Assembly: GCA_902788785.1 (NCBI GenBank)
Contig: CADALT010000006.1
Location: forward strand, 28,256 to 92,255
Source: an uncultured Ruminococcus sp.
GTDB taxonomy: Bacteria > Bacillota > Clostridia > Oscillospirales > Ruminococcaceae
Length of the DNA: 64,000 nucleotides
Reading direction: 5' to 3'
Shown here: piece after piece, positions 18,045-26,523 of the stretch
How positions within the stretch are numbered: position 1 is the stretch's first letter
Layout: each line of letters starts with the position of its first letter
Translations under genes and position numbers: made by a program
Notes under the pieces: model-generated
Told to the model about the DNA's origin: nothing
The model's database searches: none
The model's input: only the letters and a program-made list of their open reading frames with translations

Positions 18045-18518
18045 ATGGATAAAAATATTGATAAGAAGATAGGCAGAGATATGGGCTTATTGATGGGGGC
18101 TACCATAAGTCTTCTGCTGTCTTTCGTCGGAACGTTCACTTCCGGGCAGTTCACACTGCCGGGTTTCATCATGAGTTTTTTGGTAAGCTTTGTTGTCAGC
18201 ATTATCGTTGGTCTTTTTATTCCGATGAAAAAGGTCTCGGATAAGGTTTGCGACAAGGCGGGTGTCAAAAACGGCACCATTGCCAAAAGGCTGCTTGAAA
18301 CATTGATATCAGATCTTATATACACACCACTGATGACTTTTCTCATGGTGACAATGGCATATAAGATGGCAACTTCGCACGGTGCGCCGTTAAACTATGC
18401 GCCTATGCTTTTGAAATCTTTGGGCATCAGCCTTCTGGCGGCATATGGTTTCATTTATCTGGTGACTCCACTGTGCATGAAACTGGTATTCAAAAAGAAC
18501 GGTATCGGCAAGAAATAA
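18045..18518 (+). CDS. Small integral membrane protein, unknown function
   Basis: 157 aa with four predicted membrane helices at about residues 13-31, 39-60, 87-108 and 120-145. The ends are basic (MDKNIDKKIG, KKNGIGKK). It resembles the many four-helix DUF proteins of Firmicutes, but I cannot assign a family. It begins 31 bp after valS behind a G-rich ribosome binding site, with no promoter of its own in the gap, and ends at a strong terminator, so it belongs to the valS transcript. Confidence 0.8.
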   Translation: MDKNIDKKIGRDMGLLMGATISLLLSFVGTFTSGQFTLPGFIMSFLVSFVVSIIVGLFIPMKKVSDKVCDKAGVKNGTIAKRLLETLISDLIYTPLMTFLMVTMAYKMATSHGAPLNYAPMLLKSLGISLLAAYGFIYLVTPLCMKLVFKKNGIGKK

Positions 18519-18522
18519 GTAT

Positions 18523-18553
18523 CAAAACGCTGTGGTATCCCCGCAGCGTTTTG
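18523..18553 (+). terminator. Terminator after the valS unit
   Basis: CAAAACGCTG pairs perfectly with CAGCGTTTTG around an 11-nt loop. The T run lies inside the 3' arm. The next promoter begins three bases later. Confidence 0.8.
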
Positions 18554-18555
18554 AC

Positions 18556-18584
18556 TTGACAAAGAAATTGACGTATGGTATAAT
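18556..18584 (+). promoter_or_regulatory. Promoter of the methyltransferase unit
   Basis: TTGACA (18556-18561), 17-bp spacer, TATAAT (18579-18584): both boxes match consensus exactly, the strongest-looking promoter in the window. It predicts a start near 18591, a 150-nt leader before the methyltransferase. Confidence 0.9.
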
Positions 18585-18609
18585 TGCTTAAAATATAAGG
18601 AGGATGATC

Positions 18610-18678
18610 GTGGTGATGCGGCGAGGTAACTGCTCGGTGCAGTTTATGATAACTGACCGTACCGAGCGATTTTATTAA
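18610..18678 (+). CDS. Leader peptide upstream of a methyltransferase
   Basis: 22 codons, GTG at 18610 to TAA at 18676-18678, reading MVMRRGNCSVQF at the start and TDRTERFY at the end. AAGGAGG (18597-18603) sits six bases before the GTG. In-frame GTG (18613) and ATG (18616) are alternatives. The coding region is the same DNA that forms the two competing hairpins of the leader, and the stop codon lies in the loop of the larger one. This is the arrangement of ribosome-stalling leaders of erm-type and other antibiotic-inducible genes (established for those); that it works this way here is inference. Confidence 0.6.
   Translation: MVMRRGNCSVQFMITDRTERFY
18632..18676 (+). promoter_or_regulatory. 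Hairpin A in the leader: possible attenuator
   Basis: GCTCGGT (18632-18638) pairs with ACCGAGC (18661-18667), with CAGTT/AACTG (18640-18644 and 18651-18655) stacking inside, and is followed by GATTTTATT. It has the form of a modest intrinsic terminator and cannot coexist with hairpin B. Confidence 0.6.
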
Positions 18679-18699
18679 GTTATCAAAATAAACTGCACC
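18636..18699 (+). promoter_or_regulatory. Hairpin B in the leader: competing long stem
   Basis: The 18 bases at 18636-18653 (GGTGCAGTTTAT then GATAAC) pair perfectly with GTTATC (18679-18684) and ATAAACTGCACC (18688-18699), with only an AAA bulge. The 25-nt loop contains the 3' arm of hairpin A and the leader stop codon, so A and B are mutually exclusive. Confidence 0.65.
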
Positions 18700-18743
18700 T
18701 TTAATATATAAGTGTAATTTTGAGATTTAAAGGAGTAGTTATA

Positions 18744-19508
18744 ATGAACATAAATGAATTAAGAGAATACTGGAAAAGCGAAGAAGAAAAGGCTCACATC
18801 ATCGGCTGGGATTTCAGCTATATCGAGGGGCGCTATGAGTCAGAGGAAGATAGTCTGCCTTGGGACTATGCTCATGTGGTAAAAAAGTATCTTAGGAAAA
18901 CGGACCGGATTCTTGATGTTGACACAGGCGGGGGAGAGTTCCTGTTATCTTTGGGACACCCTCATGAGCTGACAAGCGCAACCGAGGGCTATCCACCCAA
19001 TGTCAAGCTTTGCCTTGAACGTTTCGCTAAACTCGGTATTGATTTTCATGAAATGAACGATCATAAGAATATGCCCTTTGATGATGAAAGCTTTGATATG
19101 ATAATCGATCGTCATGGTTCTTACGATGAAAGTGAATTGTACCGTGTACTGAAACCCGGTGGTGTGTTTATAACCCAACAGGTCGGCGAGGATAATGACC
19201 GTGAGCTTGTGGAGATGCTGCTGCCCGATGTGCCTAAACAGTATGTGGGGCATGATCTGACACATTGCTTACAAAAACTTGAAAACGCAGGATTTATAAT
19301 TCTTGAAAGCAATGAAGCTCATCCGCCCATAAGATTTTTTGATACTGCGGCTCTTGTATGGTTTGCAAAGATTATAGAATGGGAATTTGTCGGTTTTTCA
19401 GTGGATAAATGCTTTGAACAGCTTATGGTTGTAGAGAATGAGATAAAGCAAAAGGGATATGTGTGCGCTAATGTACACAGATTTTATATAGCCGCAAAGA
19501 AATTGTAA
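18744..19508 (+). CDS. Class I SAM-dependent methyltransferase
   Basis: 254-aa methyltransferase with a Rossmann fold. SAM-binding motif I is RILDVDTGGGEFLLSL (about residues 55-70); the post-motif acidic residue is in TEGYPPNVKL; motif III/IV region is FDMIIDRHGSYDESELYRVLKPGGVFI. It is UbiE/methyltransf_11-like; the target (small molecule, rRNA or antibiotic) is not readable. The ATG at 18744 has AAAGGAG eight bases upstream. It is an isolated unit with a consensus promoter, an attenuator-like leader with a leader peptide, and a strong terminator, an arrangement often seen for inducible resistance genes. Stated as inference. Confidence 0.85.
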   Translation: MNINELREYWKSEEEKAHIIGWDFSYIEGRYESEEDSLPWDYAHVVKKYLRKTDRILDVDTGGGEFLLSLGHPHELTSATEGYPPNVKLCLERFAKLGIDFHEMNDHKNMPFDDESFDMIIDRHGSYDESELYRVLKPGGVFITQQVGEDNDRELVEMLLPDVPKQYVGHDLTHCLQKLENAGFIILESNEAHPPIRFFDTAALVWFAKIIEWEFVGFSVDKCFEQLMVVENEIKQKGYVCANVHRFYIAAKKL

Positions 19509-19515
19509 TATTGGA

Positions 19516-19560
19516 AATAGACCCGTACAGGTGCTAAATGACCTGTACGGGTCTATTTTA
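19516..19560 (+). terminator. Terminator after the methyltransferase
   Basis: A perfect 17-bp stem, AATAGACCCGTACAGGT (19516-19532) with its complement at 19541-19557, eight-base loop. Confidence 0.9.
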
Positions 19561-19667
19561 TCTTCAAAAATCCTATTTTCATGGAAGACGGAAACTGATT
19601 TGTGCAAAATGCACTGAACAGGTTAGGATAATTTGCAAAGTTTGGAGAAAAATAAAGTCGCAAGCCC

Positions 19668-19696
19668 TTGACAAAATTTGAAAAAAGGTATAAACT
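19668..19696 (+). promoter_or_regulatory. hrcA-grpE-dnaK-dnaJ promoter
   Basis: TTGACA (19668-19673); the -10 is TAAACT at 19691-19696 with a 17-bp spacer, or TATAAA at 19689 with 15. It ends five bases before the CIRCE operator, so the repressor would cover the transcript start. Confidence 0.7.
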
Positions 19697-19700
19697 ATAC

Positions 19701-19727
19701 TTAGCACTCAAAGAGATTGAGTGCTAA
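19701..19727 (+). promoter_or_regulatory. CIRCE operator (HrcA binding site)
   Basis: TTAGCACTC, nine bases, GAGTGCTAA: a perfect match to the CIRCE consensus. HrcA, encoded next, binds it and represses the operon at normal temperature. A third half-site GAGTGCTAA occurs at 19742-19750. Confidence 0.97.
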
Positions 19728-19784
19728 CACCCGAAAACCAAGAGTGCTAAATCAAATGATGTGGTCGGGCAGGATGGTGAACAT

Positions 19785-20810
19785 ATGGATGACAGAAAAC
19801 TGAAAATATTGACTGCGGTCGTGGACGAGTACATTGTCAGCGGTGAGCCGGTCGGTTCTAAGGCGATAATGTCCCATGTGAAAGCATCGAGCGCAACCAT
19901 CAGGAATGAGATGGCGGAGCTCGAAAAACAGGGTTATCTTGAACAGCCTCATACCTCGGCAGGCAGAGTGCCTACGTATAAAGGCTACAGGCTGTATGTT
20001 GATAGACTGATGGAGCAGGATCCTCTCAGTGAGGATGAGAAAAAAGAACTGGATGCGATGCTTCCCGAGGATTTCGTTACAGAAAAAGATCTGGTGGAAA
20101 AAGCATCTCTTGCATTGGCAGAACTTACAAAGTGTGCTACGGTCGTGGCGAATTCAACGCCTAAGTTTTCAATAATATCAAAGGTCGAGGTTATACCTAC
20201 GGGTAAGCGAATGTACGTTATACTTATGATAACGTCAAACGGCGAGATCAAAAATAAGGTCTGCCGACTTGAATTCGACCTGACCCATGAACAGCTTGAA
20301 TTTTTTGACAATTTCGTAAAGCAGAACCTCAACGGTGTACCGCTGGAGGAACTGTCTGATGATTATATAAGCAAGCTTACCGAAGCGATGGGCACATATA
20401 TGATGACCCTCTCACCTTTGGTATCAGAGCTTGTTAAGATGACTAAGGAACTTGATCGGAGCGTTATTTTAAAAGGTCAGAAAAATCTGCTGACCTGTAA
20501 GGATTTCGATCAGACCGAAATAATCTCTTTTCTTGATAATGAAAAAGAGCTTATGGATTTTATCGACGGGACGTTCTCGGGGCTGAACGTTATGTTCTCG
20601 CCTGAAAAGGACGGTTTTGTGATACACAATTCGTCGATAATAACCTCACCGTTCTCAAAGGGCGGACGTACCGCAGGTGCGTTGGGACTTATAGGTCCCA
20701 TGAGGATCGATTATGCAAAGTTTATCCCATATCTGGAGTACTTCACATCAAGGATCAGCGATATGATCTCACAGCGTGACGACGTCTCCGATGATGATAA
20801 AGAATTATAG
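19785..20810 (+). CDS. hrcA: Heat-inducible transcription repressor HrcA
   Basis: Repressor of the class I heat-shock genes. The N-terminal winged helix contains MDDRKLKILTAVVDEYIVSGEP and the recognition part VKASSATIRNEMAELEKQGYLEQPHTSAGRVPT; the rest is the GAF-like dimerisation domain. About 341 aa from the ATG at 19785, normal for the family. The frame is open to a GTG at 19761, but family members begin at the DDRKLKIL segment. It lies directly downstream of CIRCE and 18 bp before grpE, so it represses its own operon. Confidence 0.95.
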   Translation: MDDRKLKILTAVVDEYIVSGEPVGSKAIMSHVKASSATIRNEMAELEKQGYLEQPHTSAGRVPTYKGYRLYVDRLMEQDPLSEDEKKELDAMLPEDFVTEKDLVEKASLALAELTKCATVVANSTPKFSIISKVEVIPTGKRMYVILMITSNGEIKNKVCRLEFDLTHEQLEFFDNFVKQNLNGVPLEELSDDYISKLTEAMGTYMMTLSPLVSELVKMTKELDRSVILKGQKNLLTCKDFDQTEIISFLDNEKELMDFIDGTFSGLNVMFSPEKDGFVIHNSSIITSPFSKGGRTAGALGLIGPMRIDYAKFIPYLEYFTSRISDMISQRDDVSDDDKEL

Positions 20811-20828
20811 GAAAGGCAGGCGCAGTCA

Positions 20829-21389
20829 ATGGTTACAGATCTTGAGAATGAAGAGCAGTTGGAAGAAGAGGAGACGGTGACCGATACAGCAGAGGCTGAG
20901 GACACCGAGGAGAAAAAGGCTGAAGAGGAAAATGAACAGCCTGAGGAGAGCGAAGAGGAAAAGCTGAAAAAGGAGCTTGACGATACTAAAGATAAGTATT
21001 TAAGGCTCATGGCTGAGTACGATAATTTCCGTAAGCGTTCAGCTAAGGAAAGGCTGGAGCTGTCGGCTTCGGTCAAAGGCGATACGGTGGCGGAGATACT
21101 TACTGTTATCGACAATTTTGAAAGAGCACTGGGTACAGAAACTCAGGATGAAGCTTATAAGGCAGGCATCGAGATGATCTTCAAGCAGTTCAACGATGTA
21201 CTTGCTAAACTTGGTGTTGAAGTGATAGACCCTCAGGGCGAGACTTTTGATCCCAATGTGGCAAATGCAGTCAACCAGATAGAAGATCCCGAACTCGGTG
21301 AGAATGTGGTAGCTCAGGTTTTCCAGAAGGGCTACAGGATAGGCGAAAAGGTCATAAGGTATGCGATGGTAGTAGTCGCAAATCCGTAG
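20829..21389 (+). CDS. grpE: Nucleotide exchange factor GrpE
   Basis: Releases ADP from DnaK. The first 50 residues are a very acidic low-complexity segment (glutamate-rich), followed by the long dimerisation helix (LKKELDDTKDKYLRLMAEYDNFRKR) and the C-terminal beta domain ending with VIRYAMVVVANP. 186 aa. Second gene of the heat-shock operon, with AAAGGCAGG upstream of the ATG. Confidence 0.95.
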   Translation: MVTDLENEEQLEEEETVTDTAEAEDTEEKKAEEENEQPEESEEEKLKKELDDTKDKYLRLMAEYDNFRKRSAKERLELSASVKGDTVAEILTVIDNFERALGTETQDEAYKAGIEMIFKQFNDVLAKLGVEVIDPQGETFDPNVANAVNQIEDPELGENVVAQVFQKGYRIGEKVIRYAMVVVANP

Positions 21390-21445
21390 TGACATGATAA
21401 GATAATAACAAATGATATTTATATAACTTGAAAGGATGATATTTT

Positions 21446-23320
21446 ATGGCAAAGATCATTGGTATAGACCTTGGTACAACTAACTCATGCGTAGCAGTTA
21501 TGGAAGGCGGCGAAGCAGTCGTTATCCCTAACAGCGAAGGCGCTAGAACTACTCCTTCCGTAGTAGGTATCTCTAAGAACGGCGACAGACTTGTAGGTCA
21601 GGTAGCTAAGAGACAGGCAGTTACAAACTATGAGAACACAGTTATTTCCATCAAGAGACATATGGGTTCTGACTATAAGGCAAAGATGGGCGATAAGGAG
21701 TATACTCCTCAGGAGATCTCCGCTATGATCCTCCAGAAGCTCAAGGCTGATGCTGAGGCTTATCTGGGCGAAAAGGTAACAGAGGCTGTTATCACAGTTC
21801 CTGCTTATTTCACTGACTCTCAGAGACAGGCAACTAAGGATGCAGGTCAGATCGCAGGTCTGAATGTAAGAAGAATCATCAACGAGCCTACTGCAGCTGC
21901 GCTTTCTTACGGTATCGATAAGGAAGAGGATCAGAAGGTCATGGTATACGACCTGGGCGGCGGTACATTCGATGTATCCGTTATCGAGATGGGTGACGGC
22001 GTTACACAGGTACTGGCTACAGCAGGTAACAATAAGCTGGGCGGCGATGATTTCGACCAGAGGATAATCGACTGGATGGTAGCTGAGTTCAAGACAGCTG
22101 AGGGCGTTGACCTGACTGCTGATAAGCTGGCTATGCAGAGATTGAAGGAAGCTGCTGAGAAGGCTAAGATCGAGCTTTCTTCCACCGCATCATCTACTAT
22201 CTCACTGCCCTTCATCACAGCTGATGCAACAGGTCCAAAGCATTTGGAAATGACACTTACTCAGGCTAAGTTCAATGAGATGACAGCTGATCTGGTAGAA
22301 GCTACAATGGGTCCTGTAAGACAGGCACTGTCCGATTCGGGTCTCTCCGCAGGCGAACTCCAGAAGGTCCTGATGGTCGGCGGTTCTTCAAGAATACCCG
22401 CAGTTCAGGAAGCTGTTAAGAAGTTCATTGGCAAGGATCCTTTCAAGGGCATCAACCCTGATGAGTGCGTTGCTCTCGGTGCAGCTTGCCAGGGCGGTAT
22501 CCTCGCAGGTGACGCTAAGGACAGCCTGCTTCTGCTGGACGTTACACCTCTGTCACTGTCTATCGAGACAGCAGGCGGTGTTGCTACAAAGATGATCGAA
22601 AGAAATACAACTATACCTACCAAGAAGTCTCAGATCTTCTCTACCTATTCCGATAACCAGACAGCCGTTGACATCAACGTACTGCAGGGTGAGAGAGAGT
22701 TCGCTAAGGACAACAAGCAGCTGGGTATGTTCAGACTTGACGGTATCGCTCCTGCTCCCAGAGGTATACCTCAGATCGAAGTAACATTTGATATCGACTC
22801 CAACGGTATCGTTCATGTTTCCGCTAAGGATCTGGGTACAGGTAAGGAGCAGAACATCACTATCACTTCTTCTACAAATATGTCTAAGGAAGACATCGAC
22901 AAGGCTGTAAAGGAAGCTGAAGCTTTTGCAGCAGAAGATGCTAAGAAGAAGGAAGAGGTAGATACCAGAAACGAAGCTGACCAGCGTGTATTCCAGACAG
23001 AGAAGGCTCTGAAGGAATTCGGTGATAAGGTAGATGCAGCTGATAAGTCCAATTGCGAAGCTAAGATCGAAGCGCTTAAGGAAGCTCTCAAGGGCACAGA
23101 TATCGAGGCTATTAAGACTAAGAACAAGGATCTTGAGGAAGCCTTCAACCAGATCGCAGCAAAGGTTTACCAGCAGGCAGGTGCTGCAGCAGGCGGCGCA
23201 CAGGGCTTTGATCCCAACAACATGAACATGGGCGGCATGAGCTCTAACGCAGGTGCTGCTGATGCAGGCAAGGGCGGAGATGACGACGTCATCGATGCAG
23301 AGTTCACCGACGCAGACTAA
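21446..23320 (+). CDS. dnaK: Chaperone DnaK (Hsp70)
   Basis: ATP-dependent chaperone. Signatures: [17 protein letters not shown] at the N-terminus, [17 protein letters not shown], and [17 protein letters not shown]; substrate-binding domain from about residue 365; lid domain; acidic C-terminus with [13 protein letters not shown]. 624 aa is normal. Third gene of the operon, 56 bp after grpE, with GAAAGGATG upstream. Codon choice looks strongly biased, as expected for a highly expressed gene. Confidence 0.98.
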   Translation: MAKIIGIDLGTTNSCVAVMEGGEAVVIPNSEGARTTPSVVGISKNGDRLVGQVAKRQAVTNYENTVISIKRHMGSDYKAKMGDKEYTPQEISAMILQKLKADAEAYLGEKVTEAVITVPAYFTDSQRQATKDAGQIAGLNVRRIINEPTAAALSYGIDKEEDQKVMVYDLGGGTFDVSVIEMGDGVTQVLATAGNNKLGGDDFDQRIIDWMVAEFKTAEGVDLTADKLAMQRLKEAAEKAKIELSSTASSTISLPFITADATGPKHLEMTLTQAKFNEMTADLVEATMGPVRQALSDSGLSAGELQKVLMVGGSSRIPAVQEAVKKFIGKDPFKGINPDECVALGAACQGGILAGDAKDSLLLLDVTPLSLSIETAGGVATKMIERNTTIPTKKSQIFSTYSDNQTAVDINVLQGEREFAKDNKQLGMFRLDGIAPAPRGIPQIEVTFDIDSNGIVHVSAKDLGTGKEQNITITSSTNMSKEDIDKAVKEAEAFAAEDAKKKEEVDTRNEADQRVFQTEKALKEFGDKVDAADKSNCEAKIEALKEALKGTDIEAIKTKNKDLEEAFNQIAAKVYQQAGAAAGGAQGFDPNNMNMGGMSSNAGAADAGKGGDDDVIDAEFTDAD

Positions 23321-23340
23321 TTAAAAATATAATGACGGCA

Positions 23341-23434
23341 GCCCTCGTTCTTCGGGATGAGGGCATATGCTAAGCTTACGTAAAATGCACCTATCGGGCG
23401 ATGGGATCTCATCGTTATACCATAAGTGCATTTT
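23341..23434 (+). promoter_or_regulatory. Structured dnaK-dnaJ intergenic region
   Basis: Two hairpins fill the 152-bp gap: GCCCTC (23341-23346) with GAGGGC (23359-23364), and AAAATGCAC (23382-23390) with GTGCATTTT (23426-23434), the latter enclosing a CGATG/CATCG hairpin. The T run within the second arm could give partial termination, or the hairpins could mark mRNA processing. Confidence 0.5.
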
Positions 23435-23472
23435 GCGGTATAGTTTGACATAGACCTTTAGGAGCGATATAT

Positions 23473-24624
23473 ATGGCAGATAAAAGAGATTATTATGAAG
23501 TCCTGGGCGTACAGAAAGGTGCTTCCGACGATGAGATAAAGAAGACCTTCCGTAAGCTTGCCAAGCAGTATCACCCCGATCTGCACCCGGGAGATAAAGA
23601 GTGTGAGGAAAAGTTCAAGGAAGTAAACGAGGCTTATGAGGTACTTTCTGACCCTGAAAAGAGGGCGAAGTATGACCAGTTCGGTCATGCGGGCGTTGAT
23701 CCGAATTACGGTGCAGGCGCAGGCGCAGGCGGCTTTGGCGGATTTACTGATATGGGCGATATCTTTGACTCTATATTCGGAGGCTTTGGTTTTGGCGGCA
23801 GCGGAAGAGCTGCTAACCCCAATGCGCCAAGAAGAGGCGGCGATATCCGTGCAAATCTCACAATAGATTTCATGGAGGCTTGCACAGGCAAAAAGGTCAA
23901 GATGAAATACAGCAGGAACGAGACTTGTCCCGATTGTAACGGTTTGGGCGCAGCAGCAGGTTCATCTCCAAAGACTTGTCCTGATTGTCATGGTACGGGT
24001 ACAGTTAGGATAAGTCAGAGAACTCCTTTTGGTAATATCTCCCAGACTGCCACTTGCTCACGCTGCGGCGGTAAGGGTAAGGTAGTTGATAATCCCTGCA
24101 AGTGCTGCGGCGGACAGGGTATGGTCAAGAAGACTGTTGAGCGTGATATAGATATCCCTGCAGGTATTGATGATGGACAGACACTTAGAGTTGCAGGCGA
24201 GGGACACAGAGGAACAAACGGCGGTCCCAGCGGTGATCTGCATATCAATATCTCGGTACGTCCCGACCCGATATTCGAGCGTGACGGCTACGATGTTTGG
24301 ACGGATATCCCCATAACCTATGCTCAGGCTACTCTGGGCGATGACATAACTGTTCCTACTGTAGGCGGGAAAGTAAAATATACAGTACCCGAGGGCACAC
24401 AGAACAATACTGTGTTCAGACTCAAGGGCAAGGGTATCAAGCGCCTTAACCGTTCTGATTACGGCGATCATTACGTGCGTATAAATGTTGAAGTTCCAAG
24501 GAACCTCAATAAGGAGCAGAAAGAAAAGCTCAGAGAATTCGAGAAGTCCTTAGGCGAGAAGAACTATGCTAAGCGCAATACATTCAAGGATAAGCTCGAA
24601 AAGCTCAAGGACATATTTAAATAA
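23473..24624 (+). CDS. dnaJ: Co-chaperone DnaJ (Hsp40)
   Basis: Stimulates DnaK ATPase and delivers substrates. J-domain with QYHPDLHPG (the HPD loop, residues about 35-37), a Gly/Phe-rich linker (about residues 76-115), a zinc domain with four CxxCxGxG repeats ([32 protein letters not shown]) and the C-terminal beta domains. 383 aa, type I DnaJ. Last gene of the heat-shock operon. AGGAGCG upstream of the ATG. Confidence 0.97.
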   Translation: MADKRDYYEVLGVQKGASDDEIKKTFRKLAKQYHPDLHPGDKECEEKFKEVNEAYEVLSDPEKRAKYDQFGHAGVDPNYGAGAGAGGFGGFTDMGDIFDSIFGGFGFGGSGRAANPNAPRRGGDIRANLTIDFMEACTGKKVKMKYSRNETCPDCNGLGAAAGSSPKTCPDCHGTGTVRISQRTPFGNISQTATCSRCGGKGKVVDNPCKCCGGQGMVKKTVERDIDIPAGIDDGQTLRVAGEGHRGTNGGPSGDLHINISVRPDPIFERDGYDVWTDIPITYAQATLGDDITVPTVGGKVKYTVPEGTQNNTVFRLKGKGIKRLNRSDYGDHYVRINVEVPRNLNKEQKEKLREFEKSLGEKNYAKRNTFKDKLEKLKDIFK

Positions 24625-24630
24625 CATAAT

Positions 24631-24675
24631 AATAGCTTGGCACTGATATAATGATATCGGTGTCAAGCTATTTTT
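24631..24675. terminator. Terminator shared by dnaJ and the convergent hydrolase
   Basis: AATAGCTTG (24631-24639) pairs with CAAGCTATT (24664-24672), with inner ACTGATA/TATCGGT, followed by TTT on the plus strand and by ATTATT on the minus strand. Confidence 0.8.
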
Positions 24676-25685
24676 CATATATGTTCTTGTACGAATTTGA
24701 TAAATTGCTCCATAGCTTTTTCGCCGTATTCACCTTGAAAATAATGATCTGCACCATCTATCTCGGTAACTTCGGCACAAGGGAAAGTTTTGGCGGCACG
24801 GTCGAAGTATTCATGATTTGTTGCCCCAAGACTGTCTTTTTCTGTTCCTAAAAGTATCAGTACGTCTTTGTCATAATCAGGCATCTTATCGTATATCTCC
24901 ACCGACTGCATATCCACAACAAATTGTTTGCCGACTTCAACATTATACAAACTTGTGTCGGTTATAACATCAGGTACTTTTGAAAGATCGGGTGAGGTCT
25001 CTCTTGAATAGTCGGGATAAGCATAACTTGGTTCAATGAGCATCATGCCTTTTATGTCGTCAGAACGGGAACATCCTATGTATGTGGAGGATAGTCCACC
25101 AAGACTGTGCCCGAAGAGGAATACATTTTCTTCGTCAATGTCAGGAAAATCAGGCAGGCTGTCTATTATAGCATTGAGGTCAGCGACTTCTGTAAGTACT
25201 GTTATCTGTGTGCCGTCGCCATAGCTCAGACTTTTCTGTACACCGCTTGTGAAAGTAAAAAGTTCACCGCTGCCCGTAAAATCAAATATCAGGCAGGCTA
25301 TTCCGTTATCCGCAAAGCTTTTGGCTTCATCGGTATATATCTTGTATGAAGCCGCCTGTCCCGAGGATATTATTACCAGCGGATGATCGCCTTTATTAGA
25401 TGGCAGATAAAGTTGTCCGAATATTTTTTTGCTGTCACGATAAAAATAAACTGTCTTAATAGTATCTGAATTATCCAGTATTTCAGGCTTACCTACCTTA
25501 TAAGTGAATGGGTCGGTAACTTTGTATTTGAGAGTATCTTCTATTTCTGATATAACTGTTGTAGATACCGCTGAGGTCGTTTCTGTGGTGCTGTCGGAAA
25601 CAGTTTCAGTGGTTTTTGAACAGTTAACAAGCGATATGATGCTTGATATAAGCGCAGCTGCAATTATTTTTCTATTAAAGTTCAT
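24675..25685 (-). CDS. Secreted alpha/beta hydrolase, probable lipoprotein
   Basis: Serine hydrolase of the alpha/beta fold. After a signal peptide (MNFNRKIIAAALISSIISLVNC, given here in two parts: MNFNRKIIAAAL and ISSIISLVNC) comes a Ser/Thr-rich linker, then the hydrolase: nucleophile in FLFGHSLGG, acid region LILLGTEKDSL, histidine in IDGADHYF. The cysteine in LVNC suggests lipid attachment, although Asn at -1 is unusual for a lipobox. The ATG at 25685 is used because GGAAGG lies nine bases before it, while the earlier ATG at 25694 touches that site. Substrate unknown; acyl ester or cell-wall ester hydrolysis is plausible. Single gene. Confidence 0.8.
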   Translation of the reverse strand: MNFNRKIIAAALISSIISLVNCSKTTETVSDSTTETTSAVSTTVISEIEDTLKYKVTDPFTYKVGKPEILDNSDTIKTVYFYRDSKKIFGQLYLPSNKGDHPLVIISSGQAASYKIYTDEAKSFADNGIACLIFDFTGSGELFTFTSGVQKSLSYGDGTQITVLTEVADLNAIIDSLPDFPDIDEENVFLFGHSLGGLSSTYIGCSRSDDIKGMMLIEPSYAYPDYSRETSPDLSKVPDVITDTSLYNVEVGKQFVVDMQSVEIYDKMPDYDKDVLILLGTEKDSLGATNHEYFDRAAKTFPCAEVTEIDGADHYFQGEYGEKAMEQFIKFVQEHI

Positions 25686-25770
25686 ATTTGCCATCCTTCC
25701 AATTTTTTTAACAGTATAACATATAAAAAAAATGTTGTCAATATCTTACAGGACTGTATGTTTTTTTGTC

Positions 25771-25799
25771 TTTACATTTGATATGAAATATGTTATAAT
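25771..25799 (+). promoter_or_regulatory. Promoter of the methionine synthase operon
   Basis: TTTACA (25771-25776), 17-bp spacer, TATAAT (25794-25799). No SAM riboswitch, T-box or cobalamin riboswitch fits in the short leader before the start at 25834. Confidence 0.75.
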
Positions 25800-25833
25800 A
25801 CTTATTTGAAGAATGTTCGGGGGTGAGTTTTGT

Positions 25834-26523
25834 ATGGGCGGAGTCGGTCGGGTAGTGCTTGAAATTCTTAATAAAGATGAAGCGCTCAGGTATATGGGCT
25901 ACCGTGATACTCCGGCGGATGAGAAAGTACGTGCTGTTATGGATGAGTGCGAGCATCAGCTTATTGCTGTTATAAAGCCCTGCTTTGTCTATCATGTATT
26001 TGAGATAAAGCCATCTGACAACGGTATGGCGGTTTGCGGTACATCTCTCGAACTGAAAGGTAAGTCCATATCCGAACATCTTGCAGGGTGTACAAAATGC
26101 GTGCTTATGGCGGCAACTCTTTCCGCACAGGCAGACAGACTGATACGCCGATATGAAGCTACCGATATGACAAGGGCTGTAATGACTGATTTTCTTGCAA
26201 GTGCTACGGTCGAACAGGTCTGTGATGCAGCAGAAGAACAGTTTGATGCCGAACTTAAGGGTTATTACCGCACATGGCGGTTCTCGCCGGGCTATGGTGA
26301 TCTTTCGCTGGATATACAGGGGAGTTTTCTTGAAGTTCTGCAAGCACCAAAGCGGATAGGTCTTAACGTGACGCAGAATAATATCATGACACCGAGAAAA
26401 TCTGTAACAGCAATAATAGGGTTAAGTGAACACGAGATATCCAAAGGCAGACAAGGATGCTCGATATGTAATATGAAAGATGTCTGTCAATTCAGGAAAA
26501 GGGGCGAGCATTGTGGGATTTAG
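25834..26523 (+). CDS. Methionine synthase activation-domain protein (separate MetH reactivation subunit)
   Basis: 229-aa protein equivalent to the C-terminal activation domain of E. coli MetH, which binds SAM and holds the cobalamin for reductive methylation. The SAM-site motif appears as RFSPGYGDLSLDIQ, followed by a cysteine-bearing tail (GCSICNMKDVCQF). The ATG at 25834 follows GGTGAG; a further ATG at 25813 is in frame with a weaker site. It overlaps metH by 11 bp, so the two subunits are translationally coupled. The downstream MetH lacks this domain, which supports the assignment. Confidence 0.88.
   Translation: MGGVGRVVLEILNKDEALRYMGYRDTPADEKVRAVMDECEHQLIAVIKPCFVYHVFEIKPSDNGMAVCGTSLELKGKSISEHLAGCTKCVLMAATLSAQADRLIRRYEATDMTRAVMTDFLASATVEQVCDAAEEQFDAELKGYYRTWRFSPGYGDLSLDIQGSFLEVLQAPKRIGLNVTQNNIMTPRKSVTAIIGLSEHEISKGRQGCSICNMKDVCQFRKRGEHCGI

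Noticed and set aside
20829-20990. GAA/GAG-rich low-complexity stretch as a possible repeat.
   Set aside because: It encodes the acidic N-terminus normal for GrpE.
25741-25833. Possible SAM or cobalamin riboswitch before the methionine synthase genes.
   Set aside because: The distance from predicted transcript start to the first codon is about 30 nt, too short for either.
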